Assembly: GCF_046348265.1 (NCBI RefSeq)
Contig: NZ_JAXMEO010000008.1
Origin: Pelomonas sp937871895
GTDB taxonomy: Bacteria > Pseudomonadota > Gammaproteobacteria > Burkholderiales > Burkholderiaceae_C
Length of the DNA: 64,000 bases
Direction: 5' to 3' (one strand)
Both the position numbers and the translations under genes were made by a program. Each line of letters opens with the position of its first letter. Position 1 is the first letter of the stretch. The notes below the pieces were generated by a model that was not told the origin of the DNA, did no database searches, and worked only from the letters and a program-made list of their open reading frames with translations. Positions 49,121 through 58,336 of this stretch are shown piece after piece.

Positions 49121-50479
49121 TCAGTCGCCGGCAGCCTCGTCGTTGAGGCGGCGCAGTTCGGCGAGCTTGTCGCCAATGCGTATCTCCAGCCCACGCGGCA
49201 CAGGCTCGTACCAGGGCGCACCCTCGACGCCCTCGGGCAGATAGGTCGCGCCGGCCGCAAAGGCGCCGGGTTCGTCATGCGCGTAGCGGTAGGCCTCGCC
49301 GTAGCCCAGGTCCTTCATCAGGCGCGTGGGCGCATTGCGCAGGTGCATGGGCACCGCGCGGGTGCCGTCCTGGGCCACCAGGGCCTTGACGGCGCCGAGG
49401 GCCTTGTAGACGGCGTTGGACTTGGGCGCGACCGCCAGGAAGACCGCAGCCTGGGCCAGCGCAAGCTCACCTTCGGGGCTCCCCAGGCGCTCGAAGGCCT
49501 CGGCGGCGTCAAGCGTGATGCGCAGCGCGCGCGGGTCGGCCAGGCCGATGTCCTCGCTGGCCATGCGGATCAGGCGGCGTGAGATGTAGCGCGCGTCCAC
49601 GCCGCCATCCAGCATGCGGACCAGCCAGTAGAGCGCCGCATCGGGGTCGCTGCCCCGAATGGATTTGTGCAGTGCCGAGATGACGTCGTAGAACTGCTCG
49701 CCGCCTTTGTCGTAGCGGCGCAGCTGCTCGCCCAGCGCGCGCTCGAGCAGGGCCTCGTCGATGGCGGCTCCTTGCGCGAGATTGACGGCGCTCTCCAGCG
49801 CATTGAGCAGGCGGCGCGCGTCGCCATCGGCGTAGCCGATCAGCCGCTCGGCCGCCGCCGGCGTGGGCGGCGCCACGCCGAGCAACTGGCAGCCGCGCTC
49901 GATCAGCTGTTGCAGGTCGGCAGGCTCCAGACTCTTGAGCACCTGCACCTGGGCGCGCGACAGCAAGGCCGAGTTGACCTCGAAGCTGGGGTTCTCGGTG
50001 GTGGCGCCGATGAAGGTGAAGAGGCCCGCCTCGACGTGCGGCAGGAAGGCGTCCTGCTGGCTCTTGTTGAAGCGGTGCACCTCATCCACGAAGACGACGG
50101 TGCGCCGGCCTTGGGTGGCGGCCAACTGCGCGCGCTCGACGGCCTCGCGGATCTCCTTGACGCCACCCAGCACGGCCGAGATGGCGATGAACTGCGCGTC
50201 AAAGGCGCCCGCCACCAGGCGCGCCAGCGTGGTCTTGCCCACGCCCGGCGGGCCCCAAAGGATCATGGACTGCAAGCGACCAGCCTCAAAGGCCACCCGC
50301 AGTGGCATGCCGGGGCCGAGCAGGTGACGCTGGCCGATGACCTCATCCAATTGCCGGGGACGCAGTCGCTCGGCCAAGGGCCGCTGCGCGTCGGCCTGCG
50401 GTGCCGGGCCGGTAGCAGCCGCAACGGCCATCGAGCCGGCCAGTAGATCAGGGAACAGCGATGCGGACTCGGTGCTCAT
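49121..50479 (-). CDS. rarA: Replication-associated recombination protein A (MgsA/RarA)
   Basis: A 452-residue AAA+ clamp-loader-like ATPase acting at stalled forks. ERLRPRQLDEVIGQRHLLG, Walker A GPPGVGKTTLA, Walker B VVFVDEVHRFNKSQQDAFL and sensor GATTENPSFEVN are visible, followed by the C-terminal tetramerisation region. Full length. Confidence 0.95.
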   Translation of the reverse strand: MSTESASLFPDLLAGSMAVAAATGPAPQADAQRPLAERLRPRQLDEVIGQRHLLGPGMPLRVAFEAGRLQSMILWGPPGVGKTTLARLVAGAFDAQFIAISAVLGGVKEIREAVERAQLAATQGRRTVVFVDEVHRFNKSQQDAFLPHVEAGLFTFIGATTENPSFEVNSALLSRAQVQVLKSLEPADLQQLIERGCQLLGVAPPTPAAAERLIGYADGDARRLLNALESAVNLAQGAAIDEALLERALGEQLRRYDKGGEQFYDVISALHKSIRGSDPDAALYWLVRMLDGGVDARYISRRLIRMASEDIGLADPRALRITLDAAEAFERLGSPEGELALAQAAVFLAVAPKSNAVYKALGAVKALVAQDGTRAVPMHLRNAPTRLMKDLGYGEAYRYAHDEPGAFAAGATYLPEGVEGAPWYEPVPRGLEIRIGDKLAELRRLNDEAAGD

Positions 50480-50501
50480 GGCCGCATTGTCGGCGCGGCT
50501 T

Positions 50502-52208
50502 TCAGTGGTTCGATGAAGCCTGGGGCGCCAGCGCCGCAGCGCTGAGCTGCGCGGCCAAGCTTTGCTCCGGCACGAACACCTCGCCCAGGCCGTCCTGCCG
50601 CAGCAGCGCGGCTTCGTCCTCGCTGGCGGCGCGCAGCAGCACGCGGATGCCGGGATTCAGCGTGCGCGCGGTCTCAACCATGCGCCGGGCCTGGAGACTG
50701 TCCCCGCCCGCCACGATCAGCAAGGCCGCGTGGGCGACATGGGCCTGCACCAGCACGGCGGGGTCGCTGGCGTCGCCCAGCACGGCGGCCTGGCCTTGGG
50801 CCCGCAGCGCCTCGACCACCTCGCGCAGCTGCTCGGCCACCACCACCGGACGGCCGGCCGCCAGCAGGCTGCGCAGCACCTGCGTGCCCACGCGCCCATG
50901 CCCCACCAGCACGACCTGGCCCTCCAGGTGTTGCCGGGTCGTCTCCATGGGCAGCACGGCCAGCGGGTCGTCCCGCTCCTCCATGCGCCGCGCCCAGGCC
51001 GAGCGTCCCAGCAACCAGCGCTTGAGCGGCTCCAGCAAGGCAAAGAGCGCCGTGTTGAGCGCGATCGAGATCAAGGCGCCGGCCAGGATCAGGCTCTGCC
51101 CTTCAACGGGCAGCAGCTTGAGCCCCACGCCCAGGCTGGCCAGGATGAAGCTGAATTCGCCAATCTGCGCCAGGCTGACGCCGACGGTGAGCGCCGTACT
51201 GAGCGGGTAGCGCAGCAGCAGCACCAGGCCCACGGCCGCCAGGGTCTTGCCAAACAGGATCACCGCCACCACCGCCGCCACGCGCAGCGGTTCCTGCACC
51301 AGCACACGGGGGTCGAACAGCATGCCCACCGAGACGAAGAACAGCACCGCAAAGGCATCGCGCAGCGGCAGGGACTCGTCGGCCGCGCGGTGGCTGTATT
51401 GCGACTCGCGCATCATCATCCCGGCAAAGAAGGCGCCGAGGGCGAAGGACACGTCAAACAGCTTGGCCGCGCCCACCGCCACGCTGATGGCCACCGCAAT
51501 CACGCACAGTGTGAACAGCTCGCGCGAGCCGGTGCGCGCCACCGCATAGAGCACGCGCGGGAACAGCCAGCGCCCCACCAGCAGCATGCTGGCGATGAAG
51601 GCGCCCACCTTGGCCAGCGTCAGGCCCACGGCCAGCATCAGGTCGCTCGACGCGCCAGGCGTGACGCTTTGGCTTGCGGGCGCCAGCAAATCGGCCAGCG
51701 GAGGCAGCAGCACCAGCACCAGCACCATGACGAGGTCCTCCACCACCAGCCAACCGACGGCGATGGATCCATTGGGCGTGTCGAGCTGGCTGCGCGCCTC
51801 CAGCGCCCGAAGCAACACCACAGTACTTGCAACCGACAGCGCCAGCCCAAACACCAGGGCGCCGCCCGCCGACCAACCCCAGGCCTGGGCCAGCGCGTAG
51901 CCGAGCAGCGTCGCCACGCCAATTTGCACCACGGCGCCTGGCACGGCAATGCGTTTGACGGCCATCAGGTCCGCCATCGAGAAGTGCAGCCCAACGCCAA
52001 ACATGAGCAGCATCACGCCGACTTCAGCCAGCTGCCCAGCCAGCGCCAGATCGCCAACAAAGCCGGGGGTGTAGGGGCCGATGGCCACGCCGGCCAGCAG
52101 ATACCCCACCAACGGCGGCAAGCGCAGCCGTGCCGCCCCATAGCCCAACACCATCCCCAACCCAAAACCGGCCGCCAGGGTCGCGATCAGGGAGATGTCG
52201 TGGGGCAT
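50502..52208 (-). CDS. ybaL: CPA2 cation:proton antiporter with TrkA-N domain (KefB/YbaL-like)
   Basis: A 568-residue protein. About 12 transmembrane helices (residues 1-390) with PPLVGYLLAGVAIGPYTPG and a WLVVEDLVMVLVLVLL helix bearing the ED pair of CPA2 exchangers. A cytoplasmic RCK/TrkA-N Rossmann domain (VVLVGHGRVGTQVLRSLL) follows. Most like YbaL of the KefB group. The ion (K+ or Na+) is not certain. It sits 22 bp from the rarA start and 13 bp from lolA, all in one direction. Confidence 0.9.
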   Translation of the reverse strand: MPHDISLIATLAAGFGLGMVLGYGAARLRLPPLVGYLLAGVAIGPYTPGFVGDLALAGQLAEVGVMLLMFGVGLHFSMADLMAVKRIAVPGAVVQIGVATLLGYALAQAWGWSAGGALVFGLALSVASTVVLLRALEARSQLDTPNGSIAVGWLVVEDLVMVLVLVLLPPLADLLAPASQSVTPGASSDLMLAVGLTLAKVGAFIASMLLVGRWLFPRVLYAVARTGSRELFTLCVIAVAISVAVGAAKLFDVSFALGAFFAGMMMRESQYSHRAADESLPLRDAFAVLFFVSVGMLFDPRVLVQEPLRVAAVVAVILFGKTLAAVGLVLLLRYPLSTALTVGVSLAQIGEFSFILASLGVGLKLLPVEGQSLILAGALISIALNTALFALLEPLKRWLLGRSAWARRMEERDDPLAVLPMETTRQHLEGQVVLVGHGRVGTQVLRSLLAAGRPVVVAEQLREVVEALRAQGQAAVLGDASDPAVLVQAHVAHAALLIVAGGDSLQARRMVETARTLNPGIRVLLRAASEDEAALLRQDGLGEVFVPEQSLAAQLSAAALAPQASSNH

Positions 52209-52221
52209 GAGCGCGGGGCCG

Positions 52222-52845
52222 TCAGGGCGAGTCGATGACGTCGGCGCCTGGCGGCGCCACGAAGCGGAAACGGTCCGGCGCGACGCTGGCGTTCGGAACC
52301 AGAGCGTTGAACTGGATCAGCGAGCGTTGACCAAAGCCGTCGAGCAACTCAATGGCAGCCAGATCGCGACCTTTGAAGCCAATGCGGAGGTTCTGCACGA
52401 CCGCGTCAGCTTGTCGCGGCACGGCCTGCACCCAAGAGTAGCCCTGCGCATCCGGCAGGGCTTTGAGCTCAAAGTCGCGCTCGATGTTCGCGCCAGCCAG
52501 CAAAGCTGCCGGCGAGGCGCCGAGCGCTTGATCCAGCTTGCGGCTGCTGGCCTGTTGCAGGTCGGGGTCATACATCCAAACCTTTTTGCCATCGCCCACG
52601 ATGAGCTGTTCAAAGGGCTTGTTGTAGACAAAGCGGAACTGGTTGGGGCGCTGGAACTCGAAGCTACCGGACGAGGTCTTCTTGCGTTTGCCATCGGGCG
52701 AGGTCACTGTTTGTGTGAACTCGGCGCGTGCGCTGCGCACGTCCTTCGCAAAGTCGCGCAGCGCGTCGACAGCGTCAGCGTGCGCTGGTCCCATCAAAGC
52801 AAGCGCGGAGACCAGGGGCATTGACTTCAACAACATGTCATTCAT
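52222..52845 (-). CDS. lolA: Outer-membrane lipoprotein carrier protein LolA
   Basis: A 207-residue periplasmic chaperone that ferries lipoproteins from LolCDE to LolB. A signal peptide (MLLKSMPLVSALALMGPAHA) precedes ALRDFAKDVRSARAEFTQTV, and SGSFEFQRPNQFRFVYNKPF is the conserved LolA strand region. Overlaps the ftsK stop by 8 bp, the usual ftsK-lolA pairing. Confidence 0.95.
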   Translation of the reverse strand: MNDMLLKSMPLVSALALMGPAHADAVDALRDFAKDVRSARAEFTQTVTSPDGKRKKTSSGSFEFQRPNQFRFVYNKPFEQLIVGDGKKVWMYDPDLQQASSRKLDQALGASPAALLAGANIERDFELKALPDAQGYSWVQAVPRQADAVVQNLRIGFKGRDLAAIELLDGFGQRSLIQFNALVPNASVAPDRFRFVAPPGADVIDSP

Positions 52846-55204
52846 CTCGCTTGGGCACGATCAGCTCGCGGCTGCCGTTGGGTTGCAGGCTCCCAACCAA
52901 ACCCGAGTTCTCCATCTGTTCCAGCAGCCGCGCGGCGCGGTTGTAGCCAATACGTAGGTGGCGCTGAACCAGCGAGATCGAAGCCTTGCGGTGCTGGAGC
53001 ACGATGGCCACAGCTTGGTCGTAGAGGGCGTCACCCTCGCCATCACCATTGCCGACGGGCAAAAGCGCGTCACCGCCCTCGCCGTCAAGCACGCCGCCTT
53101 CAAGAATGCCTTCGATGTAATTGGGTTCGCCTTGAGACTTCAGGTACTCCACAACGCGGTGCACCTCATCGTCGCTGACAAACGCGCCGTGCACGCGCAC
53201 GGGCAGGCCGGTGCCCGAGGGCATGTAGAGCATGTCGCCCATGCCAAGCAAGGATTCGGCGCCCATCTGGTCGAGGATGGTGCGGGAGTCGATCTTGCTG
53301 GAGACCTGGAAGGACAGGCGCGTGGGGATGTTGGCCTTGATGAGGCCGGTGATCACGTCAACGCTGGGGCGCTGCGTGGCCAGGATCAAGTGGATGCCAG
53401 CGGCACGCGCCTTTTGCGCGAGGCGGGCGATCAGCTCTTCGATCTTCTTGCCGACCACCATCATCAGGTCGGCAAGCTCGTCAATGACGACGACGACGAA
53501 GGGCAATCGCTCCAGCGGCTCCGGCGCCTCAGGTGTGAGGCTGAAAGGGTTGGCGATGCTCTGGCCGGCCGCCTTGGCCTCGTCGATCTTTTTGTTGAAG
53601 CCAGCGAGGTTGCGCACGCCCATCTTGGACATGAGCTTGTAGCGCCGCTCCATCTCGCCCACGCACCAGTTGAGCGCGTTGGCGGCCTGCTTCATGTCCG
53701 TCACCACGGGTGCCAGCAGGTGCGGGATGCCCTCGTAAACCGACATCTCCAGCATCTTGGGGTCGATGAGGATGAGCCGTACGTCGCGGGCCTCGGCCTT
53801 GTAGAGCAGGCTGAGGATCATGGCGTTGATGCCGACTGACTTGCCCGAGCCGGTGGTGCCGGCCACCAGGCAGTGCGGCATCTTGGCGAGGTCGGCCACG
53901 ACGGGGCTGCCCACGATGTCCTTGCCCAGGCCCATGGTCAGCAGCGAGGCCGCATCGGCATAAACCTGCGAGCCCAGGATCTCAGACAGTTTGATGGTCT
54001 GGCGCCGCGCATTGGGCAGTTCCAGCGCCATGAAGTTCTTGCCCGGGATGGTCTCGACCACGCGGATGGAGACGAGGCTCAAAGAGCGCGCCAGGTCCTT
54101 CGCCAGGTTGACGATCTGCGAGCCCTTGACGCCCGTGGCCGGCTCAATCTCGTAGCGTGTGATGACCGGGCCCGGGTAGGCAGCCACGACGTGCACCTCG
54201 ACGCCAAAGTCGCGCAGCTTTTTCTCGATCAAGCGGCTGGTCATCTCCAGCGACTCGGGCGTCACGGTCTCTTGCCGCCCGGGGGCAGCGTCGAGCAAAT
54301 CGACCTGGGGCAGCTTGGCATCGCCAGCTTCGACAAACAGCGTCGCCTGACGCTCCTTGGCCACGCGGGTGGACTGCGGCACCTCGATGACGGGTGTCTC
54401 GATCACTAAGGGCGCGTGCTCGATCTCGGCCTCACGCTCGATCTGGCGCTCGACCTCGACGATCTGCTCGCGCTCCAGCGCCGCCTGCTCGCCCGCACGC
54501 TGGTCGGCACGCAGTTCGCGGCGCTCCTGGCGCCGCTCGCGCAGCCCTTCGATGCGCTCACCCAAGCGCTCGGCCACATGCCCCCAGCTGAAGCGAAAGG
54601 CCAGGGCCAGTCCCGCCAGCAGCAAGACGATCCAAAGCACACCTGAGCCCGCGAAGCCCAGCCACTTCATGCCCAGCGGCCCGAGGGTGTAACCCAGCAC
54701 GCCGCCGGCATGTCCGGGCAGGCGCGCTTCCAGCGCATAGAGCCGGCTCCACTCCAGCGCGCAGCTGGCCACGATCAGGACCATCAGGCCAAGGCCCACG
54801 CGCCAGGCGCCGCCCGCGCTGACCGACTCGCCCCGTAGCAACCGCGCCAGACGCGACAGCCAGGCCCGCAGGCCCACCAGCGGCAGCCACCAGGCCGAGA
54901 AGCCCAAAGCGAAAAGCAGCCCGTCAGACAGCCAAGCCCCGAAGGCGCCGAGCCGGTTCGTTGGGGGCGCCCCGTCGCCGCTGACGGTGAAGGCGGCATC
55001 GCGCAGGCTGTGCGAAGCCAGGGCCACGACGACGGCCAGCCAGACCAAGGCCCACAGCCCCAGCCACAGCGGGGCACGCAACATCTGCTTGGGCGCCGGC
55101 TCGGTGGCCTGGGCCGCACGACGGGTGCCACGCCGCGCACCTGCATCACGCTGCAGGGCCGGCGCATCGCCGTCGCCGCCGATCAAGGATCCTGGAAAAC
55201 TCAT
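52838..55204 (-). CDS. ftsK: DNA translocase FtsK
   Basis: A 788-residue translocase for chromosome dimer resolution and division. About four N-terminal transmembrane helices (to residue 210), a short charged linker (about 215-300), then the motor with Walker A TTGSGKSVGINAMI and Walker B LPFVVVVIDELADLMM, and a winged-helix gamma domain (SLVQRHLRIGYNRAARLLEQM). The linker is short compared with E. coli FtsK (1329 aa), as usual for betaproteobacteria. Confidence 0.96.
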   Translation of the reverse strand: MSFPGSLIGGDGDAPALQRDAGARRGTRRAAQATEPAPKQMLRAPLWLGLWALVWLAVVVALASHSLRDAAFTVSGDGAPPTNRLGAFGAWLSDGLLFALGFSAWWLPLVGLRAWLSRLARLLRGESVSAGGAWRVGLGLMVLIVASCALEWSRLYALEARLPGHAGGVLGYTLGPLGMKWLGFAGSGVLWIVLLLAGLALAFRFSWGHVAERLGERIEGLRERRQERRELRADQRAGEQAALEREQIVEVERQIEREAEIEHAPLVIETPVIEVPQSTRVAKERQATLFVEAGDAKLPQVDLLDAAPGRQETVTPESLEMTSRLIEKKLRDFGVEVHVVAAYPGPVITRYEIEPATGVKGSQIVNLAKDLARSLSLVSIRVVETIPGKNFMALELPNARRQTIKLSEILGSQVYADAASLLTMGLGKDIVGSPVVADLAKMPHCLVAGTTGSGKSVGINAMILSLLYKAEARDVRLILIDPKMLEMSVYEGIPHLLAPVVTDMKQAANALNWCVGEMERRYKLMSKMGVRNLAGFNKKIDEAKAAGQSIANPFSLTPEAPEPLERLPFVVVVIDELADLMMVVGKKIEELIARLAQKARAAGIHLILATQRPSVDVITGLIKANIPTRLSFQVSSKIDSRTILDQMGAESLLGMGDMLYMPSGTGLPVRVHGAFVSDDEVHRVVEYLKSQGEPNYIEGILEGGVLDGEGGDALLPVGNGDGEGDALYDQAVAIVLQHRKASISLVQRHLRIGYNRAARLLEQMENSGLVGSLQPNGSRELIVPKRDE

Positions 55205-55238
55205 GCCCCGATTCTCACCGAGGCCTCAGTACGCGGGA

Positions 55239-55907
55239 TCAGTTGTGCCCCAGTCGTTCCTTGATGACGACCGAGCCGTTCTCCAGCGTCTCGATGACGC
55301 CGCGCTCTTCGAGGTCCTTCATCACGCGGCTGACCATCTCACGCGAAGCGCCGACCACCTTGGCCATGTCCTGGCGCGAGACCTTGCCACGGATCAGCTT
55401 GATGCCCTTTTCGTCTTCGGCCATATCGAGCAGCGCACGCGCCACACGGCCATAGACGTCGAGCAGGGCCAGCGACTCGATCTGACGGTCGGCATTGCGC
55501 AGACGCAGCACCAAGCCGCGCAGGATGCCGTAGGCCAGGCTGCTGCTCTCGGGCAAGCAGCGGGCAAACTCGGCGCGACCCAGCACCAGCATGTCGGTCT
55601 GCACCTCGGCGCGCACCGTGGCCGAGTGAGGTTCGTTGTCGATCAGGCTCATCTCACCGACGTAGTCGCCGGACTGGAGCACCGCCAGGATGACCTCGCG
55701 GCCGCGGCTGTCGGCCGTCAAGACACGGGCCCGGCCATTGAGCAGGATGAAAAGCGCATTGGACTTGGTGCCTTGCTCGACCACCAGCTCGCCGCGCTTG
55801 AAACGGCGCTTGACAACACTATCTGCAATCGACTGGGCCTGGTCGGTCGTCAACATCGAAAACAACGGGACGCGACGGATCAGGTCCAGATTCGAAATCA
55901 TCGCCAT
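55239..55907 (-). CDS. Crp/Fnr-family transcriptional regulator
   Basis: A 222-residue regulator. A cyclic-nucleotide-binding fold (LQSGDYVGEMSLIDNEPHSA) and a C-terminal HTH (SRQDMAKVVGASREMVSRVM) are visible. No Fnr-type N-terminal Cys cluster, so it is more Crp-like; the effector is not known. Start ATG 55907 has GGAGAG upstream; ATG 55901 is also in frame. It reads divergently from trxB, which may be a target. Confidence 0.9.
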   Translation of the reverse strand: MAMISNLDLIRRVPLFSMLTTDQAQSIADSVVKRRFKRGELVVEQGTKSNALFILLNGRARVLTADSRGREVILAVLQSGDYVGEMSLIDNEPHSATVRAEVQTDMLVLGRAEFARCLPESSSLAYGILRGLVLRLRNADRQIESLALLDVYGRVARALLDMAEDEKGIKLIRGKVSRQDMAKVVGASREMVSRVMKDLEERGVIETLENGSVVIKERLGHN

Positions 55908-56060
55908 GCGAACTCTCCAGGTTTCTTGTCTGCCGAGAGCGGGTCCAAAAGCCCGCTGCCTAGAATGCCGCGCTATTGTGCCCAGCTTGAGCACACCGCC
56001 CATAGGGTATTGGCCGGGTTTTTGCAAGATCCCCACGCCCGCCACTTTGAGACATCCAGC

Positions 56061-57020
56061 ATGACCTCCCCCACCCAGCATCACGGTTTGATCATTCTTG
56101 GCTCTGGCCCTGCCGGCTACACAGCCGCGATCTACGCGGCCCGCGCCAATCTCAAGCCCACCTTGATCACCGGGATGGCCCAGGGCGGCCAGCTGATGAC
56201 GACGACCGAAGTCGACAACTGGCCGGCCGACGTGATGGGCGTGCAAGGCCCAGAACTGATGCAGCGCTTCCTGGAGCATGCCGAGCGCTTCAACACCCAG
56301 ATCGTGTTCGACCACATCAATGCGGTCGATTTCTCGAAGCGCCCGTTCACCCTCAAGGGCGACTCGGGCGCCTATACCTGTGACGCCTTGATCATCGCCA
56401 CGGGCGCCTCGGCCAAGTACCTGGGCCTGGACTCGGAGACCGCCTTCATGGGCCGCGGCGTCAGCGCCTGCGCGACCTGTGACGGTTTCTTCTACCGCGA
56501 CCAAGAGGTCTGCGTGGTCGGCGGCGGCAACACGGCCGTCGAAGAGGCGCTTTATCTGTCCAACATCGCCAAGCGCGTGCACGTCATCCACCGCCGCGAC
56601 AAGTTCCGCGCCGAGCCGATCTTGATCGACAAGCTGATGGCCAAGGCCGCCGAAGGCAAGGTCGTGCTGCACCTGTGGCACCAGCTTGACGAGGTGCTGG
56701 GCGACGCCTCCGGCGTGACCGGCGTGCGCGTCAAGCACACCCAGACCGGCGCCACGACAGACGTGCCGCTGCACGGCTGCTTCATCGCCATCGGCCACTC
56801 GCCCAACACCGAGATCTTCCAGGGCCACCTGACGCTGAAGGATGGCTACATCGTCACCCGCAGCGGCCTGGAAGGCTTTGCAACCATGACGAGCGTTCCG
56901 GGCGTCTTCGCGGCAGGTGATGTGCAGGACCACGTCTACCGCCAGGCCATCACCAGCGCTGGCACTGGGTGCATGGCGGCCCTGGATGCCCAGCGCTTCC
57001 TGGAGCAGGAACACGGCTGA
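56061..57020 (+). CDS. trxB: Thioredoxin reductase
   Basis: A 319-residue NADPH:thioredoxin reductase. FAD motif ILGSGPAGYTAAIYAARA, redox pair Cys137/Cys140 (ACATCDGFF), NADPH motif VVGGGNTAVEEALYL and C-terminal FAAGDVQDHVYRQAI. Start ATG 56061. An in-frame extension upstream is antisense to the regulator gene and is not real. Confidence 0.96.
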   Translation: MTSPTQHHGLIILGSGPAGYTAAIYAARANLKPTLITGMAQGGQLMTTTEVDNWPADVMGVQGPELMQRFLEHAERFNTQIVFDHINAVDFSKRPFTLKGDSGAYTCDALIIATGASAKYLGLDSETAFMGRGVSACATCDGFFYRDQEVCVVGGGNTAVEEALYLSNIAKRVHVIHRRDKFRAEPILIDKLMAKAAEGKVVLHLWHQLDEVLGDASGVTGVRVKHTQTGATTDVPLHGCFIAIGHSPNTEIFQGHLTLKDGYIVTRSGLEGFATMTSVPGVFAAGDVQDHVYRQAITSAGTGCMAALDAQRFLEQEHG

Positions 57021-57050
57021 TCGACAGCTCAGGGGTTTCACGGCTATACT
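57021..57050 (+). promoter_or_regulatory. Candidate promoter of rpmB-rpmG
   Basis: TCGACA (57021-57026) and TATACT (57045-57050) with an 18-bp spacer, directly after the trxB stop. It would give a leader of about 120 nt including the palindrome at 57127-57144. Confidence 0.55.
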
Positions 57051-57126
57051 CGCGGGCTTGCCTGCCGAATGGACCGCCGCTTTTAAATTCTGAAGCGCTA
57101 GCAGGCATACGCGGTCAAAGGGTTGC

Positions 57127-57144
57127 CGCCCCATGAATGGGGCG
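57127..57144 (+). promoter_or_regulatory. Palindromic hairpin in the rpmB leader
   Basis: CGCCCCAT (57127-57134) and ATGGGGCG (57137-57144) are perfect inverted repeats with a 2-nt centre, about 35 bp before the rpmB ATG. It could be an RNA site for autogenous control or a protein operator. Confidence 0.45.
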
Positions 57145-57178
57145 AACAACTGGTCAGTCGTCAAACCGGAGAAGCGTC

Positions 57179-57412
57179 ATGGCACGCGTCTGTCAAGTCA
57201 CGGGCAAGAAGCCCATGGTTGGGAACAATGTCTCCCACGCCAACAACAAAACCAAGCGTCGTTTCCTGCCCAATCTGCAGTACCGCCGCTTCTGGCTGGA
57301 GAGCGAAAACCGCTTCATCCGCCTGCGTATCAGCAACGCCGCTCTGCGTTTGATCGACAAGGTCGGCATCGAGCAAGTTGTGGCCGATCTGCGCGCCAAG
57401 GGCGAGCTTTAA
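57179..57412 (+). CDS. rpmB: 50S ribosomal protein L28
   Basis: A 77-residue protein: MARVCQVTGKKPMVGNNVSH and KTKRRFLPNLQYRRFW are diagnostic. GGAGAAG precedes the ATG. Followed 20 bp later by rpmG, the standard pair. Confidence 0.97.
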   Translation: MARVCQVTGKKPMVGNNVSHANNKTKRRFLPNLQYRRFWLESENRFIRLRISNAALRLIDKVGIEQVVADLRAKGEL

Positions 57413-57432
57413 TTCTCTGAAGGAGCAAGACC

Positions 57433-57603
57433 ATGGCATCCAAAGGCGGCCGCGAAAAGATCAAGCTGGAGTCCTCTGCAGGCACCGGCCACTTCTACAC
57501 CACGAACAAGAACAAGAAGACCACGCCCGAAAAGCTGGAATTCATGAAGTTCGACCCTAAGGCACGCAAGCACGTGCTCTACAAGGAAGTGAAGCTGAAG
57601 TGA
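57433..57603 (+). CDS. rpmG: 50S ribosomal protein L33
   Basis: A 56-residue protein: REKIKLESSAGTGHFYTTNK and KHVLYKEVKLK. It lacks the Cys zinc ribbon of some L33 paralogues, as in other proteobacteria. AGGAG precedes the ATG. Confidence 0.97.
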   Translation: MASKGGREKIKLESSAGTGHFYTTNKNKKTTPEKLEFMKFDPKARKHVLYKEVKLK

Positions 57604-57640
57604 TCGCTGGGTAGCCCCGGCTACCAGGCTTCAACAGCAC

Positions 57641-57673
57641 AAAGCCCGCCGCGCGCTGCGCCCGGCGGGCTTT
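57641..57673 (+). terminator. Rho-independent terminator of rpmB-rpmG, probably bidirectional
   Basis: AAAGCCCGCCG (57641-57651) pairs with CGGCGGGCTTT (57663-57673), followed by TT. The flanking A- and T-runs on both sides let it also serve the convergent DUF3016 gene. Confidence 0.9.
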
Positions 57674-57689
57674 TTCGTTGGGCCGACGC

Positions 57690-58211
57690 CTATTTGGCGC
57701 CCAACTTGCCCGGCACGGCGCCGAACTCCTGGTCGAACCAGCGGTCCAGCATCTGGAACTCGTAGCGCAGCGGCTCAGTGCTGAAATAGCGGCTGAGCCC
57801 GTTCTGGTAGTCGAGGTCGCGCAGCTTGGCAGAGCCGCTGCGAACCACTTTGCCGGCCTCACGAACCTCATAGCGCAGTTCGAGCGCGGGCGGTGTCACC
57901 GTGCGCATCACCCGGATCCAGCGCCCGTCGCGGCTAAACGGTTCGACGAAGCCGGCCAGGTCCACGTCGGTCACTTCAATCAGCACATCGCGCCCTGGCA
58001 GGTGGCTCTGCGCGAGCTTGACGAGGTGCACCTCCAAGTCTTTCAGCACTTCAGGGCGCGGGAAGCCGTCGTTGTCCTTGATGTCCGAGTAGTGCTGGAC
58101 ATCCAGGAAATTGACTTTCACCTCCGCGGCTGCAGCGGGCCCCGCCATTGCCAGCATCAACGCGGCACTGACGGCGCCAAGCACTCCGACACGGGTCAGT
58201 TTGCGAGCCAT
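57690..58211 (-). CDS. DUF3016 family secreted protein
   Basis: A 173-residue protein with a signal peptide (VGVLGAVSAALMLAMAGPAAA, cleavage after AAA-like residues) and a DUF3016 body (VNFLDVQHYSDIKDN, then YEFQMLDRWFDQEFG). Periplasmic; function unknown. Convergent with rpmG across the shared terminator. Confidence 0.85.
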   Translation of the reverse strand: MARKLTRVGVLGAVSAALMLAMAGPAAAAEVKVNFLDVQHYSDIKDNDGFPRPEVLKDLEVHLVKLAQSHLPGRDVLIEVTDVDLAGFVEPFSRDGRWIRVMRTVTPPALELRYEVREAGKVVRSGSAKLRDLDYQNGLSRYFSTEPLRYEFQMLDRWFDQEFGAVPGKLGAK

Positions 58212-58273
58212 GAGAACCTCCTCAAAGGGTTGTTGGCAGGCTTGAGTCTAGGAGCCGGCCCAGCAAAAGAAAA

Positions 58274-58294
58274 CGGCTCGCCATGAGCGAGCCG
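58274..58294 (-). terminator. Rho-independent terminator of the desaturase gene
   Basis: CGGCTCGC (58274-58281) and GCGAGCCG (58287-58294) form a perfect stem. On the minus strand TTTTCTTTTG follows. Confidence 0.85.
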
Positions 58295-58336
58295 CAGTCT
58301 TTACTCAGCCGCAAAACAGCACGGCCGGAGCAGGCC

